A stretch of DNA of 64,000 bases from assembly GCA_021648845.1 (NCBI GenBank), contig JAKJHY010000018.1:43055-107054 (forward strand). Direction: 5' to 3'. The notes beneath the pieces are model-generated. The model saw nothing but the letters and a program-made list of their open reading frames with translations. It had not been told where the DNA came from and made no database searches. Both the position numbers and the translations under genes were made by a program. This document shows, piece by piece, positions 34,523-43,390 of the stretch; position 1 is the first letter of the stretch, and each line of letters starts with the position of its first letter. The DNA is from Mycobacterium sp. MBM. Its GTDB lineage: Bacteria; Actinomycetota; Actinomycetes; Mycobacteriales; Mycobacteriaceae.

Positions 34523-34831
34523 GTGCCCAGGCCTTACCCTCGTGAGTTCCGCGATGATGTCGTGCGGGTCGCTCGCAGCCGCGATGATGGTGTGACGATC
34601 GAGCAGGTCGCCACTGATTTCGGTGTGCACCCGATGACGCTGCACAAGTGGATGCGCCAGGCCGATATCGATGAGGGCACCAAGCCCGGTAAAAGCACGG
34701 GCGAGTCCGCTGAGCTGCGGGATGCGCGGCGGCGGATCAAGTTGTTGGAGCAGGAGAACGAGGTATTGCGTCGGGCGACGGCGTATCTGTCGCAGGCCAA
34801 TCTGCCGGGAAAAGGCTCTACCCGCTCGTAA
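34523..34831 (+). CDS. IS3-family transposase OrfA
   Basis: 102 residues from GTG 34523 (VPRPYPREFRDDVV), the usual IS3 OrfA start; the frame extends upstream to 34472 without support. It has an N-terminal helix-turn-helix (TIEQVATDFGVHPMTLHKWM) and a C-terminal leucine zipper (RRRIKLLEQENEVLRRA). OrfA binds the inverted ends. At 34810-34814 AAAAG precedes the stop; a -1 slip there continues as RLYPLVNELAADGIPVAV into OrfB, giving the fused transposase. Confidence 0.93.
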   Translation: MPRPYPREFRDDVVRVARSRDDGVTIEQVATDFGVHPMTLHKWMRQADIDEGTKPGKSTGESAELRDARRRIKLLEQENEVLRRATAYLSQANLPGKGSTRS

Positions 34832-34863
34832 ATGAGCTCGCCGCTGACGGGATCCCCGTCGCG

Positions 34864-35685
34864 GTGACGTGTCGGGTTCTCAAGCTCGCCCGCCAGCCCT
34901 ACTACCGCTGGCGGGCCCAGCCAGTCACCGACGCCGAATATGTCGAGGCCTACCGCGCCAATGCCCTGTTCGACGCTCATAAGGACGACCCGGAGTTCGG
35001 CTACCGCTACCTGGTCGAGGAGGCCCGCGAGGCCGGCGAGCCGATGGCCGAGCGCACCGCCTGGCGGATCTGCTCGCAGAATCGGTTGTGGAGCGTGTTC
35101 GGCAAAAGGCGCGGCAAGAATGGCAAGTCGGGCCCGCCGGTGCACGATGATCTTGTCGAGCGCGACTTCACTGCCGGTGGTCCAAATCAGTTGTGGCTCA
35201 GTGATATCACTGAACATCGCACCGATGAAGGCAAGCTCTATCTCTGTGCGATCAAGGACGTGTTCTCCAATCGCATTGTCGGGTACTCGATCGACTCCCG
35301 GATGAAGTCCCGGCTGGCCACCACAGCCCTCAGTAGTGCGGTGGCGCGTCGCGGCGATGTGGCCGGTTGCATAGTCCACAGCGACCGTGGATCTCAGTTC
35401 AGGTCAAGGCGATTCGTACATGCACTGAGCCGATACGAGATGGTTGGATCGATGGGCCGGGTCGGAGCTGCCGGCGACAATGCGGCCATGGAGAGCTTCT
35501 TCAGCTTGCTACAGAAGAACGTGTTGAATCGCCGCCGCTGGAGTACACGAGAAGAGCTGCGGATCGCGATCGTCACTTGGATCGAGCGGACCTACCATCG
35601 TCGTCGACGCCAAGCCGGTCTCGGCCGGTTGACGCCGATCGAATTCGAAGCAATTATGACCACACCGGCCAGTCAGGCCGCGTGA
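34864..35685 (+). CDS. IS3-family transposase OrfB (DDE integrase)
   Basis: 273 residues from GTG 34864 in the -1 frame of OrfA; the frame is open back to the slippery site at 34810, so the natural product is probably the OrfAB fusion. The rve core has the three acidic residues: LWLSDITEHRT (Asp), IVHSDRGSQF (Asp) and NAAMESFFSLL (Glu). It performs strand cutting and joining. Full length, with no disruption. Confidence 0.93.
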   Translation: MTCRVLKLARQPYYRWRAQPVTDAEYVEAYRANALFDAHKDDPEFGYRYLVEEAREAGEPMAERTAWRICSQNRLWSVFGKRRGKNGKSGPPVHDDLVERDFTAGGPNQLWLSDITEHRTDEGKLYLCAIKDVFSNRIVGYSIDSRMKSRLATTALSSAVARRGDVAGCIVHSDRGSQFRSRRFVHALSRYEMVGSMGRVGAAGDNAAMESFFSLLQKNVLNRRRWSTREELRIAIVTWIERTYHRRRRQAGLGRLTPIEFEAIMTTPASQAA

Positions 35686-35720
35686 CTGAATCTGTCACCT
35701 GATCGTGCAGCAGACCCTAG

Positions 35721-36242
35721 CCCCTATCGAAGATGGGCCTCACTCGTCGGTGTTGCGGGGTTGTGCGTCGGGTAGCTTGCCACGGTTGAGGCGGTGACCG
35801 GACACGCTCGATCGCTCGGCGCTGGCATTGCTGACCTGTCGCCAGCGTGTGCCCACAGCGCCACCGAGTGCCAACTCGCTCGGCACACATCCGAAGGCAA
35901 CGTCAGGATCTAGATCTTCTGACGCTTAGAATGATTGGTCGCTGATGAGCTATCCATAGGCTCGGTTCGATTGCGTTCATCTTGATGACCTCGCCGCTTT
36001 TCGCACTGTCGGTTTGCGCCGCGCAGGTAGGTTCGGCGTATCTGGGGCTTGGCTACGCTGGCGGCGTTGCCGCTCGGCGCGACTGGTGTGGCCAAGAAAC
36101 TCGTTGGACCCGACTGCTCTGGCTGCAGGTCGCCGATATGCGCCATCGGACGCGCTGCGTGCTTAGATGTCCGCAATGCTGGCGCATTGAGCAGCAGAGC
36201 TGTTGGGACGTCGAGCTAGTGAGGCAGTCCGAGGAGGTGATT
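35721..36242. other. Intergenic region between the IS and the TIR gene
   Basis: About 520 bases. The TIR reading frame is open from 35982, but its first part has Cys-, Arg- and Trp-rich composition unlike a protein domain, so I treat it as non-coding leader. A GAGGAGG site at 36231 sets the downstream start. No other structure seen. Confidence 0.45.
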
Positions 36243-37343
36243 GTGGTCGCGACTTGTGTCTTCGTTTCGTTCAAACACACCACCGATGGCGAAATCACCA
36301 CGGACTTCACGCTGGCCTCTGCACTATTTGACGAGCTCACCTCGCGTGGCATTGCGACATTCTTCTCGCCAGTGACACTTGCGGCGTCCGCCCGCTCGGA
36401 CTACTCGCGTGCGATCGATGAGGCACTCGACAACGCGAAGGTTCTAGTCGCTGTCGGCTCATCTCGGGAGAACCTCGAAGCTAGCTGGGTTCGCTACGAG
36501 TGGGAGAGTTTCCTCAATGATCAGCGGTCAGGGGTCAAGCCGGACGCGATGTTGTATAGCCTGACCCAGGGGTGTCCAACGAGTGAGTTGCCTAGGGCGT
36601 TGAGGCAACATGGCAACTTCGATGCAACTGAACTCCAGCGGCTCGCCGACGTGGTGGAGCGTGCTCTGTGCGCAACTGCTGATCGAGTAGCGGAAGCGCG
36701 TGAACTGACTCCTGATTCTCGTGTGGTCGACCAGCTCGCACTGCGCTACGGTGGATTTCTGCGCACACCAGCACTAAACGATCTCGACGATGTCGCGCGG
36801 GCATATTCGTCACGCGGTGCTGCCACAGCTGGTATCGGGTTGATGGCGTTACACGAAGCTGCGGATCGCATAGAGTGCTCGGGAATCTCCTTGAACTTTC
36901 TGTGCCAACAGATGTCTGGCCCAACCTTGATTCGGCTCGTTCGGCGGGGATGTCAGATACGCGCGCTCTTCCTGGATCCGGATTGTCCCGCAATGGCGGC
37001 GCGTGAGGAAGAGGAATGCCATCCCGCAGGCAAGCTACGTGACCTTACGCATCTGAACATCGATCACCTCATGAACTTGAAACGCAGAATGATGGGGCAC
37101 GAGGTGGCCGGGAGCCTGGAGGTGGCCACCACCCGTGAGACGCCGAGGTTCAGTCTGACGATTCTGGATGAGACACTTTGCATAGCCCAGCCGTACATGC
37201 CCGTGCTGCGGGGGGTCGATTCGCCGACATTTGTGTTGGCACGTCGTAGCTCCTCGGCTGGCTTGGTCGCTGCATTCAGCGAGAGCTTCGCCGAGCTGTG
37301 GTCCGCATCTACGAAGCTACTTGGAGACGGGGATGATGAGTGA
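36243..37343 (+). CDS. TIR-domain effector with C-terminal DUF5919-like (PLD-fold) domain
   Basis: 366 residues from GTG 36243, five bases after GAGGAGG. Residues 1-~125 form a TIR domain: CVFVSFKHTTDGE, LFDELTSRGIATFFSP, AKVLVAVGSSRENLEASW, and WVRYE (82-86), which fits the WxxxE motif holding the catalytic Glu of TIR NADases. The C-terminal ~200 residues (GCQIRALFLDPDCPAM, LTHLNIDHLMNLKRRM, TPRFSLTILDETLCIAQPY) match the DUF5919 type found in some regulators, which has a phospholipase-D-like fold. An inducible NAD-cleaving or nucleotide-signalling immune effector is likely. Coupled by GTGA to the phosphatase gene. Base composition is less GC-rich than the core, suggesting transfer. Confidence 0.8.
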   Translation: MVATCVFVSFKHTTDGEITTDFTLASALFDELTSRGIATFFSPVTLAASARSDYSRAIDEALDNAKVLVAVGSSRENLEASWVRYEWESFLNDQRSGVKPDAMLYSLTQGCPTSELPRALRQHGNFDATELQRLADVVERALCATADRVAEARELTPDSRVVDQLALRYGGFLRTPALNDLDDVARAYSSRGAATAGIGLMALHEAADRIECSGISLNFLCQQMSGPTLIRLVRRGCQIRALFLDPDCPAMAAREEEECHPAGKLRDLTHLNIDHLMNLKRRMMGHEVAGSLEVATTRETPRFSLTILDETLCIAQPYMPVLRGVDSPTFVLARRSSSAGLVAAFSESFAELWSASTKLLGDGDDE

Positions 37344-38143
37344 CTGACGCGCAATGGTTGACCGGGCTTCTCGCTTCTCTGCACAGTCTGCTTGACAAGG
37401 TTGATGGCATGTTCCTGGACAGCGTGGCACGTGCGCCACGATGGCATGATAAGAGCGACCGAGACCCGGTTTCGGAGACTGATGTTGCAATCGAAACATG
37501 GTTAAGGGAACAGCTTTCAAGCCTGACACCAGATGTCCCGTTCGTGGGTGAAGAGACGGGCGGCGGTGTGCCGAAGACTGGTCTCGCTTGGGTCGTCGAT
37601 CCGGTGGACGGCACGGTGAATTTTCTTGAAAGGCTACCGCTGTGCGGTACGTCGATCGGGTTGGTGCAGGACAATATCCCAGTCCTCGGTGCTGTGTCGC
37701 TCCCACTGCTGGGGAGTCGATTCGGCGGCGGGCCGCGTGTGCCGGCAACTGAGAATGGTCGCCGAATGGCTGTATCGACCGAATCTAGGCTCAGGCGCGC
37801 GATAGTGGCTGTTGGTGACTACTCGACCGGTCCGGGCGCGCAGCGGAAGAACGACACCAAGCTGGAGTTGCACCGGCGGCTTGCGGCGGAGGTTTACAGG
37901 GTGCGGATGCTGGGCAGTGCTGCCATCGATCTGGTCTGGCTCGCCTCAGGGCGGCTCCACGGTTCGGTGACCATGTCGAACAATTCGTGGGACATGTGTG
38001 GCGGCGTTGCCATCGCTCTTGGCGCCGGTGCGTGCGTCACCGACGCAAACGGCGAGCCTTACACCCTTGAGTCGCGGACGACACTTGCGGCGGCGCCGAA
38101 TGTTTGGGAGGCGCTGAGGGACACGGTGCGGCCGGTCCTATAG
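37340..38143 (+). CDS. Inositol-monophosphatase-family phosphatase coupled to the TIR gene
   Basis: 267 residues from GTG 37340, overlapping the TIR stop by four bases. All metal-binding marks are present: VGEETGG (Glu71/72), WVVDPVDGTVNF (Asp87, Asp90, Thr92), and NNSWDMCGG (Asp218). The family includes inositol monophosphatase, fructose-1,6-bisphosphatase, 3'(2'),5'-bisphosphate nucleotidase and archaeal NADP phosphatases. Beside a TIR NADase, action on a phosphorylated nucleotide such as PAP, NADP or a TIR product is an attractive inference, but substrate residues cannot be read from sequence alone. Confidence 0.82.
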   Translation: MTDAQWLTGLLASLHSLLDKVDGMFLDSVARAPRWHDKSDRDPVSETDVAIETWLREQLSSLTPDVPFVGEETGGGVPKTGLAWVVDPVDGTVNFLERLPLCGTSIGLVQDNIPVLGAVSLPLLGSRFGGGPRVPATENGRRMAVSTESRLRRAIVAVGDYSTGPGAQRKNDTKLELHRRLAAEVYRVRMLGSAAIDLVWLASGRLHGSVTMSNNSWDMCGGVAIALGAGACVTDANGEPYTLESRTTLAAAPNVWEALRDTVRPVL

Positions 38144-38198
38144 GTGCGATGCGATTCGACTTGGTATGCGGTAAGAAATCTGTGTTTCGACTTACGCA

Positions 38199-38228
38199 GG
38201 GGCGGCTGCACAAATAGGTGACAGATTG
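38199..38228 (+). repeat. Solitary IS3-type terminal repeat
   Basis: GGGGCGGCTGCACAAATAGG followed by TGACAGAT closely matches both ends of the IS3 element at 34453-35717 (GGGTTTGCTGCACGAATAGG and GGGTCTGCTGCACGATCAGG). There is no transposase next to it. It is a remnant end left 55 bases after the phosphatase gene, so the TIR-phosphatase pair lies between two IS3-type ends. The rest of 38144-38344 shows no gene. Confidence 0.7.
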
Positions 38229-38344
38229 ACCGGGTCGGCTGCACATGACGCAGACTGGTGGCGGCCTATCGCGAGATGGAGGCAGACGCGGCTTCCTTGC
38301 CCGTGCCTGCACTACGCGTCAGCTCTGCTACCTTCGGTGAGGTG

Positions 38345-39091
38345 CTACTCGCGAGTATCGATCTTCAAATGATTGCCGAGCAGGGCTGACCAGAACGCAA
38401 TGACGCGGTCGCGGTCGGCGGCACTGAGTGGTGGCTCTGGCTCTCCGAGATTGAACCAGGTCACTGGTGTCTGCCAAGTTCCGAATTCCGGCGCCTCTTG
38501 TCTTACTGCCGACACGGCTGGGCCCGGATCAGTCGGGGGTGTGGTCAGATCCGCCAGAGGCGTGTCGTTGAGTCCGCTGGAGATTACGAGGATCTGTTCG
38601 GGTCGTTGTTGATCTGCCGCGAGAAGTGCGCCTACCAAGTCTGTGCCCTCGCCTTTCGCGCGAGTCGCATCAGATTCGACGAATGTCGTTAGGCAATCGG
38701 TGAGCAGTTTGGCCCGAAGGTTATCCGCATTCGTGCTGGTGTCACCCGGGCGCAAGTCCAGGCTGTATTCGGTGCTGATGGTGGGGTACACCGACTCGCC
38801 GCTGACTCCCAGAGTCTGCATCTGTGATCCTGACTTGGATTCCACGCCCTCATCTTGGATCGTCGCCAGAATATTCTTCAGCGTTGTGGGTATGGCGACG
38901 TCGGTCCGCGCTGATGCTGTCCGATCCACGACAACGACCGCCCGCACAGCTTTCTCGCTGGGCGTCTGCTGGCTGGACGCAGTGCAGATGCTGTCTTCGG
39001 CTTGCGAATCAGGTCTGTCCTCGCTGGTGCTACATCCGGTCATACTTGCGGTTGCTGCTGTTGCTGCGAGCAATGCTGCGATACGACGCAT
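38345..39091 (-). CDS. Lipoprotein with degenerate VWA-like domain
   Basis: 248 residues from ATG 39091 (GGAAGG upstream; TTG 39100 also possible). MRRIAALLAATAATASMTGC is a lipoprotein signal with lipobox SMTGC. The mature part reads like a von Willebrand A fold: AVVVVDRTASARTD (eroded MIDAS, Asp-X-X-X-Ser), GTDLVGALLAADQQ (Thr position) and QILVISSGLND. It would be anchored outside the membrane. It is divergent from the coiled-coil membrane gene and 1.6 kb from another VWA gene, so the three probably form one complex. Confidence 0.65.
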   Translation of the reverse strand: MRRIAALLAATAATASMTGCSTSEDRPDSQAEDSICTASSQQTPSEKAVRAVVVVDRTASARTDVAIPTTLKNILATIQDEGVESKSGSQMQTLGVSGESVYPTISTEYSLDLRPGDTSTNADNLRAKLLTDCLTTFVESDATRAKGEGTDLVGALLAADQQRPEQILVISSGLNDTPLADLTTPPTDPGPAVSAVRQEAPEFGTWQTPVTWFNLGEPEPPLSAADRDRVIAFWSALLGNHLKIDTRE

Positions 39092-39180
39092 TCGGGTCAA
39101 TCCTTCCCAGCAGGACAGGTTGTCGGCTGAGACAGCTTAGTGCGAATGAAATCAACAAACAGTGCTTGTACGCCGTTCGG

Positions 39181-40701
39181 ATGACGTTTCTCAGCTACGT
39201 CTTGCGAACTCGAACGACCATGCGGATGATTGCGCTGCGGGGAAAGGCCCGCTTGGCTGCTGCATGTCTGCCGCGTTGCGCGGAGAATGGTGGGGTTGTT
39301 GTGCTCAATCGATTGGTGCCGAGGTGGCTCGAAAATCGGCGTCCGATCTTGGGTGACGATGCCACTACGACAGAGATGATGGCCAAGCTTTCCGAGATTC
39401 CTGGTAGCGCGGAAGGTGGCGCGCACGATCTGGAGCGGGCTGCCCTTGCCCTTCAGCTTGGAGCAGCACAACGCATAGACTCAGGCAGTCGCCGAAAGCT
39501 CACGCGGGCAGTGAATCGTGTGGAGGACGCGGAACGTCGGTACCGCATAGCCAATGCGAGAGTTGACCGGTTCAAAACAGGCTCGATGGTTCGGTCGCTG
39601 CTGGCGAACGAACAGGCCGAGATTGCTCGCGCACAGCGACGCGCAGAGGATGAAATAGACCGTTCCACACCAAAAGTCAGACCGGTGACGGTTGTATTCG
39701 GCGAGATGGTCCTTCTGGTGGCTGAGTTTGCTTTCTATTTCGATATTTTTGGTCGGTCACTGCAGGATGATTCGCCTTTTATTGTCCGGTTCTTTACTGC
39801 CATATTGGCGCTATTGGTCCCAGTAGTTGGCATCATGAGCGCGCGATTTTTCGCGGGATCGGTCCACTACTTGCGGGCCGGCGAGTCGACGCGAAGCGCG
39901 CTGGTGTTTGTCACCACGTCGACCGTGCTGTTGGGGGTTGCCTGCTTCACCACGATAAGGCTCGTAGAGTGGCGGTACCGGGCCGAGGAAGCAGCCAATT
40001 TCGGCGCTGTCGAGCACCCGCCCGGCACCATTATGGCAATCGTGTTCGCAGTCTTCATTCTGGTGGATGCATTGACCCGCGCCTTCATGTTCGACCCCGG
40101 CGAGAGCACCAGCATTGGTCGTCGCTGGAAGGCACGGTACACGCGTGCTGCCGACTGGCTGCTGCTGCTACGCGAGTCGGCAGCGCTAACCCGTTGGCAA
40201 AAGAAGTGGTTCGCCGCCAAGGCTTTGGTGGAGAAGCTGAAGAACGACGCTGACCAGGAACTACTGAGTGCGACGATCGGCATCCTGTTGAGCAGGGGCT
40301 CATCTGGACGTCCGGCCAGTAGGCTGAGGTCCGCGGACTACGCGTTGGAACTAGATGGTGAAGTCGTTTCCGGAGACGGCCAGCGGGTGATCAAGGTGGC
40401 CCGCAACTCTGGCGCGCCGGACGAACAGCTCGACGAGTCTAACTCGCACGTTTTTCTGCCTCACAGATTGATTCGCTTGGCGATAACTCGGCTAGAGGCG
40501 GTTAGGCCCCCCGACGATCCCGAACAGGAAAGACGCGACGCTGGAAAGGACTTGGCACAGGAGATCAAAGCGCCTCATGATATGTCGCAGGTGCAAAATT
40601 CGCAGCCGCAGGTTAATGGGGGCACACAGCGGGCACAGCAACCTCACGGGTTTGTCAGTGCCATCGACCACGCAGGCACCCTGTCGGCGCCGAAACACTA
40701 G
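39181..40701 (+). CDS. Coiled-coil multi-pass membrane protein
   Basis: 506 residues from ATG 39181; start uncertain, since the frame is open to 38824 and no strong ribosome site is seen (ATG 39220 or 39226 are alternatives). A helical region with RAVNRVEDAERRYRIANARV and RAQRRAEDEIDR precedes four membrane helices (~residues 180-320: VVFGEMVLLVAEFAFYF, FFTAILALLVPVVGIMSA, LVFVTTSTVLLGVACFTT, IMAIVFAVFILVDALTRAF). A charged C-terminus follows. It recalls DUF4407-type proteins in layout, although I could not match the family motifs. It lies between two VWA genes. Confidence 0.58.
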   Translation: MTFLSYVLRTRTTMRMIALRGKARLAAACLPRCAENGGVVVLNRLVPRWLENRRPILGDDATTTEMMAKLSEIPGSAEGGAHDLERAALALQLGAAQRIDSGSRRKLTRAVNRVEDAERRYRIANARVDRFKTGSMVRSLLANEQAEIARAQRRAEDEIDRSTPKVRPVTVVFGEMVLLVAEFAFYFDIFGRSLQDDSPFIVRFFTAILALLVPVVGIMSARFFAGSVHYLRAGESTRSALVFVTTSTVLLGVACFTTIRLVEWRYRAEEAANFGAVEHPPGTIMAIVFAVFILVDALTRAFMFDPGESTSIGRRWKARYTRAADWLLLLRESAALTRWQKKWFAAKALVEKLKNDADQELLSATIGILLSRGSSGRPASRLRSADYALELDGEVVSGDGQRVIKVARNSGAPDEQLDESNSHVFLPHRLIRLAITRLEAVRPPDDPEQERRDAGKDLAQEIKAPHDMSQVQNSQPQVNGGTQRAQQPHGFVSAIDHAGTLSAPKH

Positions 40702-40734
40702 TTCAGTGTCGACGGCGAATGTCAAAGATGGCAG

Positions 40735-41478
40735 GTGTTGACTGTGGTTCACGGCTTCCGGCCCGCCAGTTCGCTGCGGCCACTCAGCGGTCGGCGCCGA
40801 GTCTCATGGATGCGGATTTGTGCCCTGGCATCGGTCTTGGCGCTACTGATCGGCCTAATATGGTGGCTGATCGATCAGCGAGATCCAAGGTCACTGGACG
40901 ACACCTACCTGTCTGGTGAACGCAATCTGGGTTGCGTTCGAGTTTTCATCGCGAGTGACGAGTCGGGATCGATGCAAGAGTTCATTCAACCGCGGGCACA
41001 AGCGCTTCGCCAGCTCTTGCAGTGGGCACCAGCAAACTTGCGAGGGGACGACGAACTGTCGGTGCTTGTGTTCAGCGGGCATGCAGAGGTCGCGATGCCT
41101 CCGACTGCGATTGCTGACGACCCGGCCACTTCGGCAACGGGCGGCCCCACCGACAACACATTGCTAGCGAACCTTCTTGGCAGCATTGGAGGTCTTCCGC
41201 GTTCGCAATGCGTGCAGTCGTTAATTTTGTTGTCTGACGGTAGATTTCAAGATCTTCCGACCAACAAGGAAGCGGCCCGGCAAGAGTTGCGAGATGCAGG
41301 TATCGACAGGCTCTACCTGCTGGTGCCTGGGGAGGATATTGTTGTCGAGCAAAAATGGTCGGAGCTGTATCCGTATGCACCACCCGTCGTCTTTGACGGC
41401 GCCGATCCGGACAGGACCGGGCTGGCTTTCGGTGCCACTTTCGGTGATATCACCGGGCAGGAGCTCGCGAAGCGATGA
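40735..41478 (+). CDS. Membrane-anchored VWA-domain protein
   Basis: 247 residues from GTG 40735. One membrane helix (ICALASVLALLIGLIWWLI) is followed by a VWA domain with an intact MIDAS: FIASDESGSMQEF (DxSxS), GPTDNTLLANLL (Thr) and LILLSDGRFQD (Asp). VWA domains bind divalent metal and partner proteins. The domain is probably extracytoplasmic. Together with the lipoprotein at 38345 and the membrane protein at 39181 it forms a candidate envelope complex. Confidence 0.75.
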   Translation: MLTVVHGFRPASSLRPLSGRRRVSWMRICALASVLALLIGLIWWLIDQRDPRSLDDTYLSGERNLGCVRVFIASDESGSMQEFIQPRAQALRQLLQWAPANLRGDDELSVLVFSGHAEVAMPPTAIADDPATSATGGPTDNTLLANLLGSIGGLPRSQCVQSLILLSDGRFQDLPTNKEAARQELRDAGIDRLYLLVPGEDIVVEQKWSELYPYAPPVVFDGADPDRTGLAFGATFGDITGQELAKR

Positions 41479-41962
41479 CGGGGCTCCGCGGCAGAATCGT
41501 GGAATTACGAGACGCTTTCAGCGATTCAACTTGCTCTGGCCGTCGTGGGTCGACACGAGTAGTGACTGGTTGTGCGTGGCGTTGACGAGCGAGTATCACG
41601 ATTTGCCTGAGCGGGTGCTTGGATTGCGGTGCAACCCATCGACAGCGGTGTTGACTCCTGACGATGTGGGCGACTGGGCAGAAGCGCGATGGGTCGAACG
41701 CGCGAAGTGAACTTGCGCGGTTGGGGGTCGACCGGCCACGCCCAGAAGTCGTCGAAGCATGAATGCGGCCGCAGCAACGGCAGCACTCAACATTGAGTCA
41801 GGCATTCCCCGAGGGTGCAGGTTGCCATGAAGAACCCGCATAATCACGGCAGGATGCGTAGTCTCGGCGCGGTCGTACAGGGTCACCCGGGTGGGGAATC
41901 GGAGATACCCGTGCCCGGCCGGACCGCGGCCGCAGAGCAGATCAAGACGATAGGTGACATGC
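41479..41962. other. Intergenic region with possible gene remnant
   Basis: About 480 bases. A + strand frame ending at 41710 contains SDWLCVALTSEYHDLPERV and CNPSTAVLTPDDVGDWAEA, which reads like coding sequence, faintly like a PemK/MazF toxin end, but has no start of its own. The remaining 250 bases show nothing; they should include the promoter of the CHAT operon. Confidence 0.4.
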
Positions 41963-43390
41963 ATGGGCGATGAGAGCTCTGCCGGCATTCCTTTCTGGGA
42001 GCAACCCGAGTGGTGGGCTGCCCGAGGTGACGCCGCAGTGTCCCGGCGCGTGCTGATCCGCCGCTGGACCGAGCGCACCGACCTTGACGGGCTCGACAGC
42101 AGCCGCTTCGAGGATGCGCTGAACGCCTGGGCATCCAAGCTCGCTCAACAGGAGTGGGTGCGCGCCGCACTCGGCGCCACAGCAGTCATGTACGCCTCCC
42201 AGGGCGTCAACAACGTCTATCCGGGTTCGGGGGATTGGCAACGGGTCTCCCGACTTCTCGGCGCCTACGGCGATCCGTTGGCGCGCTACGTCGTGGGATT
42301 CGTCCCCGAAGTGCACAACTATCGGCCCGCCGTGAGCAAGCTACAACGCAGCGCGGTACGAGAAGCGGCTCGCAGTGTGACCAAGGACGTGCGTGAGGCG
42401 ATGATCGCCGACGGTGTCATCGCCAGCCGCGCGTCGCTCACCGCATTCCTCGGGGATCCGGACCGGCGCCGCCGGCGCGATCTGGAGTTGGCCGCGGCGG
42501 TGTACGCGGGCAATCTGTGCAAGCACGCCAACAGGGTCGGAGACCCCGAACTTTCGCACGCGGTCACGGTGGCCCTTGCCGGTTTGCAGCGTGAACTGGG
42601 AATCCCGGTGCCTACCGTCGAGCTGGCTCCGGCCGAGAAGGGCTCGAACCACAATGTCGAAGCGCGCGAGCTGTTCTGGGCATCCATGACCGGCGTGGAA
42701 GGTAGGTCTGATGAATTCTTCGACAAGTCGGCCCAACGGGCGATATCCGCTATCGAGAAGAAGTTGGCGCAAGGCGAGGGCGTTTCCGTGGCGGACGCCC
42801 GCATCATCTACTACGTAAAGAAGAGGTCGCTCGCCCAGGAAGACTTACGGCCGAGGTCGCTCATCCAAACACCGACCGAGACTGACATCCTGGAAGGTAG
42901 CCGCGGCGCCGCGCCGCCATCAGAGCACCTCAGCATCGAGCAGTCCGCCGTCCTGGGCCGGGCGGCAAGCTTCCTGAAGGACATCCGGATTGCTCCCTGG
43001 CGTAGCAGGCGATCGGAGTCGGCTCCGATAACTGCGTTCTGGGAGAAGGACGTGGCCACGGACATCGTCTCCGGTCTCACCGATCTGGGCCGCGGGTCGT
43101 CGACTATCAAGCAAGTGGTGGCGGAACAGTGGACCGCCCAGGGCGGCGAGCCCGCCACTGCGGTATGCCCCAATCTCGGGCACGCCGCGGGATTCGTGAC
43201 AGGACTGGTGCGCATCGCGCTCGCGCACGCGCTTTCCGACATCGAAGACTTCCCCGAATGGGTCGGCCGTACCCCTCAGACGGAACGGTGGGCCGACCGG
43301 TTGCGCGCAGTAGCAGCCATGCTCGAACGATACCGAGGCATGGATCCCCAAGACGTATACGACAATCCCAAGAAGGGTGACCTGGCATGA
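41963..43390 (+). CDS. Hypothetical protein of the CHAT operon
   Basis: 475 residues from ATG 41963 (41954 also in frame). It begins GIPFWEQPEWWAARGDAAV and is mainly helical, with basic stretches (GDPDRRRRRDLELAAAVYA) and a C-terminal helical region (GHAAGFVTGLVRIALAHAL). No membrane helix, P-loop or nuclease motif was seen. It overlaps the next gene by ATGA, and that gene overlaps the CHAT gene, so the three are made together. It may be a sensor, adaptor or CHAT substrate. Confidence 0.6.
   Translation: MGDESSAGIPFWEQPEWWAARGDAAVSRRVLIRRWTERTDLDGLDSSRFEDALNAWASKLAQQEWVRAALGATAVMYASQGVNNVYPGSGDWQRVSRLLGAYGDPLARYVVGFVPEVHNYRPAVSKLQRSAVREAARSVTKDVREAMIADGVIASRASLTAFLGDPDRRRRRDLELAAAVYAGNLCKHANRVGDPELSHAVTVALAGLQRELGIPVPTVELAPAEKGSNHNVEARELFWASMTGVEGRSDEFFDKSAQRAISAIEKKLAQGEGVSVADARIIYYVKKRSLAQEDLRPRSLIQTPTETDILEGSRGAAPPSEHLSIEQSAVLGRAASFLKDIRIAPWRSRRSESAPITAFWEKDVATDIVSGLTDLGRGSSTIKQVVAEQWTAQGGEPATAVCPNLGHAAGFVTGLVRIALAHALSDIEDFPEWVGRTPQTERWADRLRAVAAMLERYRGMDPQDVYDNPKKGDLA

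Larger units (their letters stand above)
34453..35717 (+). mobile_element. Complete IS3-family insertion sequence
   Basis: About 1265 bases with imperfect inverted ends: GGGTTTGCTGCACGAATAGG on the left, and the right end read in reverse is GGGTCTGCTGCACGATCAGG. Both are followed by further matches (GTG.CA.). A TAG triplet flanks each side (34450-34452 and 35718-35720), a 3-bp target duplication as expected for IS3. Both transposase frames are intact and a slippery site is present, so it may still be active. Confidence 0.88.

Noticed and set aside
35982..36242. N-terminal extension of the TIR protein
   Set aside because: The extra 87 codons have Cys/Trp/Arg-rich non-domain composition; GAGGAGG directly before GTG 36243 and the TIR domain start support the shorter protein.
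41479..41710. PemK/MazF-type toxin
   Set aside because: Only a vague resemblance over ~50 residues, no start codon and no antitoxin gene nearby.
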